This document shows, in pieces, positions 17,687 to 26,612 of a DNA stretch of 64,000 bases; position 1 is the first letter of the stretch; the number at the start of each line of letters is the position of its first letter. Source of the DNA: an uncultured Hyphomonas sp. (lineage in GTDB: Bacteria; Pseudomonadota; Alphaproteobacteria; Caulobacterales; Hyphomonadaceae); assembly GCF_963675305.1 (NCBI RefSeq), contig NZ_OY776147.1, forward strand, positions 1,736,001 through 1,800,000. Reading direction: 5' to 3'. The notes beneath the pieces are model-generated. The model searched no databases, was not told the DNA's origin, and worked only from the letters and a program-made list of their open reading frames with translations. The translations under genes were made by a program, and so were the position numbers.

Positions 17687-19438
17687 CTAGTCAGACACCT
17701 CTTGTTCCGCCAATGGGCGCTTCACGCCATCGAGCACCACGCCCCAGACCGGGATTGAATCCCAGTCCTTCCCGTCGATGACCAGCGGGTTCGCGCCAAG
17801 AATGGTGAAATCCGCACGCTTGCCAGGCTCGATCGAGCCGATTTCCGCCTCCAGGCCGAGCACGCGGGCCGCATCGAGCGTAATCGCTTCAAGCGCCTCA
17901 TAGGGGCTGAGGGCCATTTCCGCTTCATATACGCCGCCCTCCCGTGTCGCCCGGGTCATGTGTACGCCTGCCGCCCGCAGCGGATAAGGCGGTGCCAGCG
18001 GCGCATCGCTATGGACAGCAACGGGCACGCCAGCGGCCGTCAGAGCGCCCAGCGGAGAAATCCACTTCGCCCGCACATCCCCCAACGGCCCGGCATATTC
18101 ACTGGCCATGTAGAACACATAGTGGCTGGCCGCCGAGAGCTGTGCATCCAGCCGGCCGGCCGCCTCCACCTGTTCCGGCGAAAACAGACCGCCATGCTCG
18201 ATGACGAAGCTGTTGTTGGGGCCGTCACCTTCCCGAAGGGTCTCCAGCGCCTTCAGCGTGGCGCCCTGAGCCGCGTCGCCATTCGAATGGATGTTCACGC
18301 CAAGCCCCGCATCCCAGTAGGGCTGGATCGCCGGGACGATTCCGTCCGGCCCCGCCACCCACAGACCCTCTGATCCCTTCGACTGTCCGGAGAGATAACC
18401 TGGCGGGGAAAGCCGCATTGTCTGGCTGTAGAACGCGCCATCTGTGAAGAATTTCACTCGCGGCAGAGCTGGCGCTGGCGTCTCATGTGCTCCGTTGACC
18501 ATGTCGAGCACGGCCTGCACCCGGTTTTCTCCATAGGTCCGCTCCAGGGCGCGATATTCCGGGACGAGATAGAGGTGATACCCAGCCGCCTGTGCGCTCC
18601 CCCAATTGGCGCGGATGTTCGCATCCTCCATCTCCCAGCCGAACAGGCCATAGGCCATCTCGGCCGTAGTCGTGACGCCTGCCTGGCGCAGCATGGACGA
18701 GAAGCCGTGGAACCCCGCCGTGACATTCTCCGGTGCGAGGATCACGCCTGCATAGGCCTGGATGACCAGCAGAGCGGCATCCTCATAGATCCGGCCAGTC
18801 AGCTCCCCATTTTCATCGAGATCGACGCCGTGAAACGACTGCGCCAGCGCGGGCGTAAAACCCGCCGCTTCGATCGCCGCGCTGTTCAGGTAAAAGTCAT
18901 GCGAGGAATAGTGCCAGACAATCAGGGGCTGGTCCGGCGCGATCATGTCGAGGTCCGCCCGGGTCAGGTCTCCGTGCACCAGATTGTGGTAACCATACGC
19001 GACCACGGCCGCATCCGGCTGAGCATCCGCAACGATTTCAGACAAGGCTGCGAGAAACGCTTCCCGGTTCGGCAGGCCGGCTTTCATTCCGTGAGGCGTT
19101 GCCATCGGCCAGGGCGGCGTGATGGGCAGATTGTACTGCAGCGCCCCCAGCACGACATGCACATGAGGGTCAATCAGGCCCGGCACGATCACGCTGTTCT
19201 CAAACGTCGTGTCGACCATCGCCGCGGGCATCGCGCCCTGCAGGCCCCTGAGGGACCCCGTGGAAAGAATGCGGTCTCCAGACACAGCCACCGCCTCAGC
19301 CGTATCGTTCTCTCCTGTCATCGTCACCACCGCCTTCGCGGGGTAAATGACGACGCCCTCGCCTGCTGCAGGGTCCGGCGACGATGGCGCAGCACACGCC
19401 GAGACCGCAAGTGCTGCGGCCAGCATCAATCGTTTCAT
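17687..19438 (-). CDS. Lipoprotein amidohydrolase of the YtcJ/AepA group (amidohydrolase family 3)
   Basis: 583 residues. The ATG at 19438 follows GGAGGAGGG and begins a lipoprotein signal (MKRLMLAAALAVSAC), so Cys16 is the likely lipidated residue. The metal-binding DPHVHV motif follows the VPGLI strand; EHGG and HSNGDAA supply further ligands, and HSDAPLAPP lies near the C-terminus. These fit family-3 metal amidohydrolases, probably periplasmic. The substrate is unknown. It ends two bases before thiL, so the two may share a transcript by position only. Confidence 0.85.
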   Translation of the reverse strand: MKRLMLAAALAVSACAAPSSPDPAAGEGVVIYPAKAVVTMTGENDTAEAVAVSGDRILSTGSLRGLQGAMPAAMVDTTFENSVIVPGLIDPHVHVVLGALQYNLPITPPWPMATPHGMKAGLPNREAFLAALSEIVADAQPDAAVVAYGYHNLVHGDLTRADLDMIAPDQPLIVWHYSSHDFYLNSAAIEAAGFTPALAQSFHGVDLDENGELTGRIYEDAALLVIQAYAGVILAPENVTAGFHGFSSMLRQAGVTTTAEMAYGLFGWEMEDANIRANWGSAQAAGYHLYLVPEYRALERTYGENRVQAVLDMVNGAHETPAPALPRVKFFTDGAFYSQTMRLSPPGYLSGQSKGSEGLWVAGPDGIVPAIQPYWDAGLGVNIHSNGDAAQGATLKALETLREGDGPNNSFVIEHGGLFSPEQVEAAGRLDAQLSAASHYVFYMASEYAGPLGDVRAKWISPLGALTAAGVPVAVHSDAPLAPPYPLRAAGVHMTRATREGGVYEAEMALSPYEALEAITLDAARVLGLEAEIGSIEPGKRADFTILGANPLVIDGKDWDSIPVWGVVLDGVKRPLAEQEVSD

Positions 19439-19502
19439 GGGGCCCTCCTCCCTGTCTTTGTCAGAGAAGCGTGGCGTGCCCGGTGACCGATTGCAAGCTG
19501 GA

Positions 19503-20462
19503 TCAGAGGCCTTCGCGGCCAATGGCGTAGAAACGTTCCGCGCGCTGTCGGCGAAGTTCCGCCGGCGACAGACCGTCCAGTTCCTTCAGCGACTTCTCGA
19601 GCGCCTTGGCCGCAGTGGCCATCGCCCGCTGGGGGTCCCGATGAGCGCCGCCGACAGGCTCTTTCACCACTTCATCGATGACTTTCGTCCGCAACAGATC
19701 CGGCGCGGTGATCTTCATCGCGTCTGCCGCGTCCTTCGCCTTGCCCGCATCGCGATAGAGAATGGACGCGCAGCCTTCCGGCGAAATTACAGAATAGATG
19801 GCATGCTCCATCATCAACACCTTGTTGGCTGCTGCAATGCCGATGGCGCCGCCAGACATGCCTTCGCCGATGATGAGCGTGACAAACGGAACGCCCAGCG
19901 TCAGGCCGCGCTGCGTGCCGCGCGCGATGGCTTCCGCCTGCCCGCGTTCCTCACCGCCCTTGCCCGGATAGGCCCCGGCCGTGTCCGGAAAGCTGAGGAC
20001 AGGCAGATTGAATTTCTCGGCCAGGTCCATCAGGCGTACCGCCTTCCGGTATCCTTCCGGGTGGGCCATGCCGAAATTGTGCCGCAGCCGCGTTTCCGTC
20101 GTCCGGCCTTTTTCGTGGCCCATGACAACTACCGGGCGCCCCTTGAAGCGCGCCAGACCACCAATCACGGCCTCGTCATTGCCATAGACACGGTCGCCGG
20201 CCAGTTCTTCGAAATCTTCAAATATGTTCTCGACGAAGTCGCTGAAATGCGGCCGGTCCGGATGGCGGGCCACCTGCGTCTTCTGCCAGGCGCTGAGATC
20301 GGAATACGTATCCTTCAGCAGCTTCTGGGATTTCGCTTTCAGCTTTGTCAGCTCGTCCGAAATCGACGGGCCATCCTTGCGGCCCGACAGGGTTTCCAGT
20401 TCGGCGATCTTGGAATCCAGTTCCGCCAGCGGCTTTTCGAATTCGAGATATGAAACTTTCAT
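19503..20462 (-). CDS. accA: Acetyl-CoA carboxylase carboxyltransferase subunit alpha
   Basis: 319 residues, exactly the common length. It forms the carboxyltransferase with AccD and transfers CO2 from biotin to acetyl-CoA, starting fatty acid synthesis. The N-terminal coiled coil begins SYLEFEKPLAELDSKIAEL; the crotonase-fold core has GMAHPEGYRKA, FPDTAGAYPG and ISPEGCASILYRD. The ATG at 20462 (MKVSYLEF) is chosen because homologues start there; a slightly longer frame exists. Confidence 0.97.
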   Translation of the reverse strand: MKVSYLEFEKPLAELDSKIAELETLSGRKDGPSISDELTKLKAKSQKLLKDTYSDLSAWQKTQVARHPDRPHFSDFVENIFEDFEELAGDRVYGNDEAVIGGLARFKGRPVVVMGHEKGRTTETRLRHNFGMAHPEGYRKAVRLMDLAEKFNLPVLSFPDTAGAYPGKGGEERGQAEAIARGTQRGLTLGVPFVTLIIGEGMSGGAIGIAAANKVLMMEHAIYSVISPEGCASILYRDAGKAKDAADAMKITAPDLLRTKVIDEVVKEPVGGAHRDPQRAMATAAKALEKSLKELDGLSPAELRRQRAERFYAIGREGL

Positions 20463-20507
20463 GGCGTGCAAACTAGCAATCACTGACTGACTCGCCTAGT
20501 GCCGAGA

Positions 20508-21449
20508 TCAGAAGAGCACGCCTTGCATTTTCGCGACAGCCGGCAGGATCAGAACGCCCAGCAGGACGGGAAAAACGAACAAAATCAATGGCAATGTCAG
20601 CTTTGCGGGCAGCGCCATGGCTTTTTCTTCTGCCAGAAGGATCCGCCGCTGACGCATATCTGCCGAGAAGATACGCAAAGTCGCGCCCAGACTCGTCCCC
20701 ATTTCCTCGGCCTGACGCAGCATGGTGGCAAGCGATCCGGCTTCTTCCAGGTTCATTCTGTCAGCGAAGGAACGCCAGGCCTGTTTGCGGGATTTACCTG
20801 CCCTGAGCTCCAGCGACAGGGTCTTCATGTGCCCGGCGATGATGGGATGGCGAAGTTCCAGCTCCTCGCCGACACGCTGCACAGACGCATCGAGACTGAG
20901 GCCAGCTTCAACGCACGCCACCATCAGATCCATCATGTCAGGAAAGCCAAGGGAACACTGGCTTTGCCGGGCGGAAATCAGATGATCGACATAGAAGGAC
21001 GGCGCCACCAGCCCGACGATCAACAGGCCGACACTGATGAAGAGCGGAACCGTCGACTGGAAATTACTGAGGTACGGCAACGCAAACAGCAGCGCCAGCT
21101 GGGGCAGGATCACGCAAACGAGGCGGGCGAGATAATACTGCCCCACAGCACTTGAATGGGTCAGGCCTGCCAGCGCGAGGCGTGCACGCACTTCGCTGAC
21201 TTTTTCCTCGTTCGTCGGGGCCACTTTGCTGGACACCTGAAGGACCAGATTGTCCACCGGACTGACATGCTTGTGCGGTTCCATAAATTGGGTTCCACGC
21301 CGCTCCAGACGCCGCTCGACCTCCTCCTTCGCCTTGGCATTGCGCCAAACCGAAAGGAGGCCGGGTACTGCCACAGCGACTGCCACAGCCAGCATGGCGG
21401 CCGGCAGCCAGATGTCAGTGAGGGGAAGATCGCCAAACATGTCGCCCAT
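20508..21449 (-). CDS. tadC: Flp/Tad pilus inner-membrane platform protein TadC
   Basis: 313 residues with a T2SSF (GspF-like) domain. N-terminal membrane segment, then a cytoplasmic helical region containing FPDMMDLMVACVEAGLSLDASVQRV and RMNLEEAGSLATMLRQAEEMG (both cited in part), and two C-terminal membrane segments. Its ATG overlaps the tadB stop (TGATG), so translation is coupled. Last gene of the pilus operon in the window. Confidence 0.93.
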   Translation of the reverse strand: MGDMFGDLPLTDIWLPAAMLAVAVAVAVPGLLSVWRNAKAKEEVERRLERRGTQFMEPHKHVSPVDNLVLQVSSKVAPTNEEKVSEVRARLALAGLTHSSAVGQYYLARLVCVILPQLALLFALPYLSNFQSTVPLFISVGLLIVGLVAPSFYVDHLISARQSQCSLGFPDMMDLMVACVEAGLSLDASVQRVGEELELRHPIIAGHMKTLSLELRAGKSRKQAWRSFADRMNLEEAGSLATMLRQAEEMGTSLGATLRIFSADMRQRRILLAEEKAMALPAKLTLPLILFVFPVLLGVLILPAVAKMQGVLF

Positions 21450-22432
21450 CACATTTTGAAGTTGATCATTTTGCGCATGACCATGTTTCCGATGAACATC
21501 CAGGTAAACAGGCCAGCAAAGGAATAACGGATCAGCGGCGTATCGATGACGTCGCCATAGAATTCCGGCCGCAGCAAATGGATCGCCAGCATCACCAGGA
21601 ATGGCGCCGCGGTCAGGATCATGGCCGAGGTCCTGCCTTCGGACGATGCCGCGCGCACTTTCAGGCGCATGGTCTGCCGTTCCCGGATCGTGGTCGCGAG
21701 CGCCTTCAGAAGTTCTGTCAGGTTCCCACCGGTTTTCTCCTGCAGGCGCACGGTCGCGGCAAACAATTCGATGTCCGGATCCCCTGCCCGTTCCGCCATG
21801 CGCTGAACCGCATTGGTCAGCGACATACCATAAGAAACTTCATCAGCGGCCATGCCGAATTCTGTTCCGATTGGATCTGGCATTTCCCGGGCGACTAGCG
21901 CAATCGCGGTCGCCACCGGGTGGCCGGCCTCCAGGCTGCGGCAAGCGATCTGCATCGCATCCGGTAGCTGTTGTGCCAGCTTCTTCATCCGCTTCGCGCC
22001 AACCATCTTCAGAGCGATGATTGGCCCCAGTGCAAATATCCCCAAAGCGAGGCCGCCCGCTGTAAGAAAACCGCCGACGAGTTTCACATAGGCAAATGCG
22101 ATGACCATGCCGCCAATGGCGGACATACCAAACCAGCGTGCTGGCTGGTAAGGCAGGCCGGAGCGCACCACAAGCTGGTTGAACCACTGGAGCGGCATGG
22201 CAAAATTGCCGAACTCATCGAGACCGCGGCTCTTGCGCAGTTCGATCATCGCCTCATTGGTGCTTTCAAAACGTTCCTTGAATTGTAGCCGCTGGTTCAC
22301 GATGCGCTGGGTCTGCGCTGTCGAGAAGAGACTCATCACCGCTTGTAACGCCAGGAACACGGCCCCAATGGCCATGATCATGGGGATCATGAATGTCAGG
22401 CTGACATCTGAAAGATCCGGCAGGCCAAACAC
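21449..22432 (-). CDS. tadB: Flp/Tad pilus inner-membrane platform protein TadB
   Basis: 327 residues, T2SSF domain, paired with TadC as the inner-membrane platform that works with the CpaF ATPase. Membrane segments lie at the N-terminus, around residues 110-150 and at the C-terminus. LPDAMQIACRSLEAGHPVATAI and ERAGDPDIELFAATVRLQ (cited in part) are typical of the TadB cytoplasmic domain. It starts 11 bases after cpaF. Confidence 0.93.
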   Translation of the reverse strand: MFGLPDLSDVSLTFMIPMIMAIGAVFLALQAVMSLFSTAQTQRIVNQRLQFKERFESTNEAMIELRKSRGLDEFGNFAMPLQWFNQLVVRSGLPYQPARWFGMSAIGGMVIAFAYVKLVGGFLTAGGLALGIFALGPIIALKMVGAKRMKKLAQQLPDAMQIACRSLEAGHPVATAIALVAREMPDPIGTEFGMAADEVSYGMSLTNAVQRMAERAGDPDIELFAATVRLQEKTGGNLTELLKALATTIRERQTMRLKVRAASSEGRTSAMILTAAPFLVMLAIHLLRPEFYGDVIDTPLIRYSFAGLFTWMFIGNMVMRKMINFKM

Positions 22433-22443
22433 TCTTCGTTCTC

Positions 22444-23826
22444 CTAGAACCGCGTGGAAGGATCGAACATGCCCGGCGGCATGTGCACCCCGCGGCGTTC
22501 CATTTCGTCCAGGAATTTCGGGCGCAGACCTGTGGCCGCGAAGTGGCCCTCGACCTTGCCCTCATCTGTCGTGCCGGTGCGGACGAACTGGAAGATTTCC
22601 TGCAATTGCACCACGGAACCTTCCATCCCAGTCACCTCAGCAATGGACATAACGCGGCGGGACCCATCGGACAGACGCGATGCCTGAACGATGAAGTTCA
22701 CGGCCGACGCGATCTGTCCACGGATCGCATGCTCGGAGATTTTCATGCCTCCGATCATCACCATCTGTTCCAGACGGGTCAGTGCATCGCGCGGATTGTT
22801 CGCGTGGATCGTCGCCATTGACCCTTCGTGGCCGGTGTTCATGGCCTGAAGCATGTCAAAGGCTTCCTCGCCGCGAACCTCGCCGAGGATCACCCGGTCC
22901 GGTCGCATCCGCAACGCGTTCTTGACCAGTTCCCGCTGACGGATTTCACCCTTGCCCTCGATGTTCGGCGGCCGGGTTTCCATCCGGGCCACATGCGGCT
23001 GCTGCAGCTGAAGCTCTGCAGCGTCCTCAATCGTGATCAGGCGCTCGTCCGGACTGATCGCAGAAGACAACGCATTGAGCAGCGTCGTCTTACCCGAGCC
23101 CGTTCCCCCGGAAATGACCGTGGATGCCCGGCACTTCACGGCACCCAGGATAAAGTCAGCCACAGGACGCGGAATGGCGCCGAATTCGACGAGCTTGTCG
23201 ATGGTCAGCGGTGATTTTGAAAATTTCCGGATCGAGACCAGCGGTCCGTCAATCGCAATCGGCATCACGGCTGCGTTCACGCGGCTACCATCGGCGAGAC
23301 GCGCATCGACCAGCGGCTGGCTTTCATCCACGCGGCGGCCAACCGCCGAGACGATACGCTGTACGATCCGCAGGAGGTGTTCATTGTCTGCAAAACGAAC
23401 CGGGGCGACCTGCAGCTTGCCGTGGCGCTCGACATATACCTGATCGCAGCCATTGATCAGGATATCAGCAATGGAGTCGTCCTTCAGGAGCGGCTCGATC
23501 GGGCCCAACCCCGTCATCTCATCCATTACGGCATCGGCGAAGCTTGCTTCCTCTGCTGCCGACAAGGCCATGTCTTCCTTGCGGATGATATCGGCGATGA
23601 TGCCGCGGACCCGGCGGCGCAGGGTTTCATCATCCAGCTTCTCGAGCTTTGACAAGTCCAGCTCGTCGATCAGCTTGGCGTGGATCTTCAGCTTGGCATC
23701 CAGCTGGTCGAAGCCACCGTTTTCCGCTTTTGCACGCGGCGGCGCCGGCGGTGGAACGGGTGTCGACGGCTTGGCTTCCGCTTCCGGCGCAGGGGCTGTG
23801 GGGGTAGAGAATCCGAAACGGCTCAT
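22444..23826 (-). CDS. cpaF: Flp/Tad pilus secretion ATPase CpaF/TadA
   Basis: 460 residues. A proline-rich low-complexity N-terminus of about 35 residues precedes the GspE/PilT-type ATPase. Walker A is GGTGSGKTT; the Asp box and His box regions are in DERLITIEDAAELQ and MNTGHEGSMATIHANNPRDAL (cited in part). It powers pilus assembly at the inner membrane. ATG overlaps the cpaE stop (ATGA). Confidence 0.96.
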   Translation of the reverse strand: MSRFGFSTPTAPAPEAEAKPSTPVPPPAPPRAKAENGGFDQLDAKLKIHAKLIDELDLSKLEKLDDETLRRRVRGIIADIIRKEDMALSAAEEASFADAVMDEMTGLGPIEPLLKDDSIADILINGCDQVYVERHGKLQVAPVRFADNEHLLRIVQRIVSAVGRRVDESQPLVDARLADGSRVNAAVMPIAIDGPLVSIRKFSKSPLTIDKLVEFGAIPRPVADFILGAVKCRASTVISGGTGSGKTTLLNALSSAISPDERLITIEDAAELQLQQPHVARMETRPPNIEGKGEIRQRELVKNALRMRPDRVILGEVRGEEAFDMLQAMNTGHEGSMATIHANNPRDALTRLEQMVMIGGMKISEHAIRGQIASAVNFIVQASRLSDGSRRVMSIAEVTGMEGSVVQLQEIFQFVRTGTTDEGKVEGHFAATGLRPKFLDEMERRGVHMPPGMFDPSTRF

Positions 23827-25019
23827 CCGCGGCGCCTCCGCTTGCCTTCCGCCGGCGCAGCTGCCTGGATCTCTTCCGGCAGCATCATCTGCACCAGCTT
23901 GCCTATGTCTGATACGAGCGGGCTCTTCTGAACGACCTCAGCGATCGGGCGGCCAAGATTGACGGCCGTGCGTGCAGCATCCCAATCCGAGGTGATCGTG
24001 GAATCGATCTTCCGGTCGATTGCCCCTTCCGCTTTGTCGAGCGCAAACTCTGCACGCAGGCGCTTTTTCTGGAACATGCGGTTGAGCACAAGCTTTGCCG
24101 GCGCCCTGTCGTGACGCAGCACGTCTGTCTCGCGCGCCATGTCTGCCGCCGCATGGAGGCTGGGCACGGTCAGCTCACTGATCACGATAGCCTCGTCCAC
24201 GGCGCTGAGAACGGATTTCGTCCATGGCATCATGTGCCGGGGCATGTCGACGATGGTGAACTCAAACATACCGCACGCGACATCCAGCAGGCGCAGGACA
24301 GCTGGCTCCGTCGCCAGTGCGTCGCCATCCGGATTGCGCGGTGCAGCGATGATCGAGACTCCGCTTTCATGCTGGTAGCACCAGGCTGCGAGCAGTCTCG
24401 GGTCCAGCCGCTCCGGTGCCGCAGCCAGCGCCGACAGGTCCAGCTTCGGCACGGCTTCCAGAAACGATGTCGTCATGCCGTCCGCGACATTCAGGTCAAC
24501 CAGACAGACACGTCCGGGACCGAAGCGTCGCGCCAGCTCGAATGCGCTCTCTATGGCAATCGTGGTGACGCCCGCACCGCCAACGGCACCCCGAAACGCC
24601 CAGCACACGCTGGACCCGCCGACACCGCCTGTAGATGTATCCCGAAGCTTTTCTGCTGCTTCGATAATATCTGCCGGATTAGACGATATGGGCAGAACGT
24701 CGGATGCATCCAGCTTCATGAGCGCGCGCACCATGTTGCCGGGAATCTGGTCTGACAGCACGATCACCGCAGTCGACGGGCGGTCAACTGCCAGCTTCAG
24801 CAGCAGTTCATCCCAGCCGGGAAGCCCCTGCTCCAGAAGCATGACGCCGCCACCGAATTTCATGGCCGCTTCAGAGGCAGACATCTGGCTAAGATCTGCC
24901 AGCTCCACGCAATGCGGCTGCAGGGCACCCAGCCTTGCATCGCTTACCAGAGCTGCAAGGTGCGGAATGATCCGGTCTGACCCGGACCGGGGACTATTTG
25001 CTGTGGCGGGTTGGGTCAT
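23823..25019 (-). CDS. cpaE: Pilus assembly protein CpaE (ParA/MinD-like)
   Basis: 398 residues. An N-terminal receiver-like domain (about residues 20-130) is followed by a SIMIBI ATPase domain. Its Walker A reads GGAGVTT, so both lysines of ParA proteins are missing; this degeneracy is also seen in other CpaE proteins and argues for a scaffold or localisation role. The start overlaps the preceding stop (TGATG). The last residues are a basic KRRRR cluster. Confidence 0.9.
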   Translation of the reverse strand: MTQPATANSPRSGSDRIIPHLAALVSDARLGALQPHCVELADLSQMSASEAAMKFGGGVMLLEQGLPGWDELLLKLAVDRPSTAVIVLSDQIPGNMVRALMKLDASDVLPISSNPADIIEAAEKLRDTSTGGVGGSSVCWAFRGAVGGAGVTTIAIESAFELARRFGPGRVCLVDLNVADGMTTSFLEAVPKLDLSALAAAPERLDPRLLAAWCYQHESGVSIIAAPRNPDGDALATEPAVLRLLDVACGMFEFTIVDMPRHMMPWTKSVLSAVDEAIVISELTVPSLHAAADMARETDVLRHDRAPAKLVLNRMFQKKRLRAEFALDKAEGAIDRKIDSTITSDWDAARTAVNLGRPIAEVVQKSPLVSDIGKLVQMMLPEEIQAAAPAEGKRRRRG

Positions 25020-25300
25020 CACGAAGTCTCCCCGCTTCCATTAAGGCCGGACGGTTTCAGTTCCTTGCGCCTGCCTTCATTGAGCGCGCGCACGGCATTT
25101 GCCGCACGGACACCGGACGAGGACTGGCTGGCTTCTGAGTTTGGAACCGTCACATCACGGATGGACTGTTCCGCGATGTTGGACGTGTTCGCGCCACCCA
25201 GCAGGTACTGGTCCTGATAATCATGCGATGCACAGGCCGGCAGCAGACCGAGCAGCAGGCCAAGCGGCAGGACCGGAAGAGCGTTTCTGAACTTTTTCAT
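25019..25300 (-). CDS. Short lipoprotein in the cpaD position of the pilus operon
   Basis: About 93 residues from the ATG at 25300, with GGGA about nine bases upstream; in-frame ATGs up to ten codons earlier are possible. The signal ends in a lipobox LLPAC. The mature part is only about 70 residues and contains the ANAVRALNEGR stretch. CpaD/TadE-type outer-membrane lipoproteins that sit between the secretin and CpaE are usually near 200 residues, so this is either a much reduced CpaD or an unrelated small lipoprotein. Coupled to cpaE by TGATG; the stop of cpaC lies inside the longer start options. Confidence 0.8.
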   Translation of the reverse strand: MKKFRNALPVLPLGLLLGLLPACASHDYQDQYLLGGANTSNIAEQSIRDVTVPNSEASQSSSGVRAANAVRALNEGRRKELKPSGLNGSGETS

Positions 25301-25319
25301 TCTTGTCATTCCCATCATC

Positions 25320-26612
25320 TCAGTAGCCACGTGGCGGAAGCGCCGCCTTGTCCATCAGGAAGAATTCCGACTCCGATGGCTCAGCGATGGCATCCAGCGG
25401 CGACGCCAGCATGTCCGGATGAGGCGCTGGCTTCACGAGCCGCGGCGTCACGATGATCACCAACTCACTTTCGCTGCGCTGGTAGCGTTTGGACGAGAAA
25501 AGCGCCCCAAGCACTGGCACATTACTCAGCCACGGCGTCTGCCGCACGTCGTTGGAATAGTCGTTCTGGAGCAAGCCCGCCACGGCGAACGCCTGCCCAT
25601 CACGAAGTTCAATCGTCGTGTCGGCGCGGCGAACGGAAATTCCGGGAATTTCGATGTTAGCTGTCCGGATGCCATTGTTGCGGTCCAGAGCCGAAACTTC
25701 AGGACGGACACGCAGATTGACGAGCCCATCGCCCAACACTGTCGGGGTGAAGTCCAGCCCGACACCGAACTTCTTGAATTCCACGGTGATCTCACCATTA
25801 CGGGCCGCGACTGGGATCGGGAATTCACCGCCCGCAAGGAAGCTGGCCGTATCACCGGACAAGGCCACAAGATTCGGTTCAGCCAGCGTACGGACGATGC
25901 CTTTTTCTTCCAGCGCCCGAAGCCGGATATCGATATTCTCGTTTCCGACATTGGTGAACAGGGCGACCGTTTTCTCCGCAAGGCCGGAGACCGTGCCGGA
26001 ATCCGTCGCCGACACGAAGTCATTTGCGTTGATAGCGTTTCCGAAACCGATTTCCTTGACCGCATTCCGGCTGGCCTCCAGAAAGCGTACTTCGAGCAGA
26101 ACCTGCTGGCTCTGGCCAATGGACAGGCCATTTGCCACGCCGCCGGGCACGTAACGCTCTGCCACCTGCAGCGCCATTTCTGCCGCTGCCGCGGTCGTCA
26201 GTTTTCCATCAAGGAAAATGCCGTCATGCACGGGGTAGACCTGGATATCTTCTCCCGGCAAAAGGTTGGAAAGGTCGGTCCGCAATTCGTCGAGACCGAT
26301 TTCCACTTCCACATTGATCAGTTCTGCGATCTGGCCGCTGGCACCATAGATCAGGACAGTTGTCGCCCCTGGCTGTTTGCCGCGCAGGAAGAAAGACTGG
26401 TTCGACGTTGCCATGGCTTCGGCAATGTCCGGGTCTGCCACAACGAGAGTCGTGAAAGGTGCACCCGCTTCCACGACGGCTGAGCGACCTTTTTCGACAA
26501 CGAGCAATTCGTCGCTCGGCGCCGCCGTCCGCTGGGTCCATGCCGCAGCGGGGACAGTCGCGAACATCATGGCCAGGCAGCCGGCCAGAACGATACGATA
26601 AAAATGTCCCAT
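25320..26612 (-). CDS. cpaC: Flp/Tad pilus outer-membrane secretin CpaC/RcpA
   Basis: 430 residues. Signal peptide ending AAA-W, a pilus N-terminal domain (LLVVEKGRSAVVEAG and a BON-like region), then the secretin domain with VRTLAEPNLVALSGDTASFLAGGEFPIPV (cited in part) and VPVLGALFSSKRYQRSESELVI. It forms the outer-membrane channel of the pilus. Start overlaps the cpaB stop by one base (TGATG). Confidence 0.95.
   Translation of the reverse strand: MGHFYRIVLAGCLAMMFATVPAAAWTQRTAAPSDELLVVEKGRSAVVEAGAPFTTLVVADPDIAEAMATSNQSFFLRGKQPGATTVLIYGASGQIAELINVEVEIGLDELRTDLSNLLPGEDIQVYPVHDGIFLDGKLTTAAAAEMALQVAERYVPGGVANGLSIGQSQQVLLEVRFLEASRNAVKEIGFGNAINANDFVSATDSGTVSGLAEKTVALFTNVGNENIDIRLRALEEKGIVRTLAEPNLVALSGDTASFLAGGEFPIPVAARNGEITVEFKKFGVGLDFTPTVLGDGLVNLRVRPEVSALDRNNGIRTANIEIPGISVRRADTTIELRDGQAFAVAGLLQNDYSNDVRQTPWLSNVPVLGALFSSKRYQRSESELVIIVTPRLVKPAPHPDMLASPLDAIAEPSESEFFLMDKAALPPRGY

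Noticed and set aside
23823..25019. CpaE without Walker lysines as a sign of a broken gene
   Set aside because: CpaE proteins commonly have degenerate Walker motifs; the frame is intact and coupled to its neighbours.
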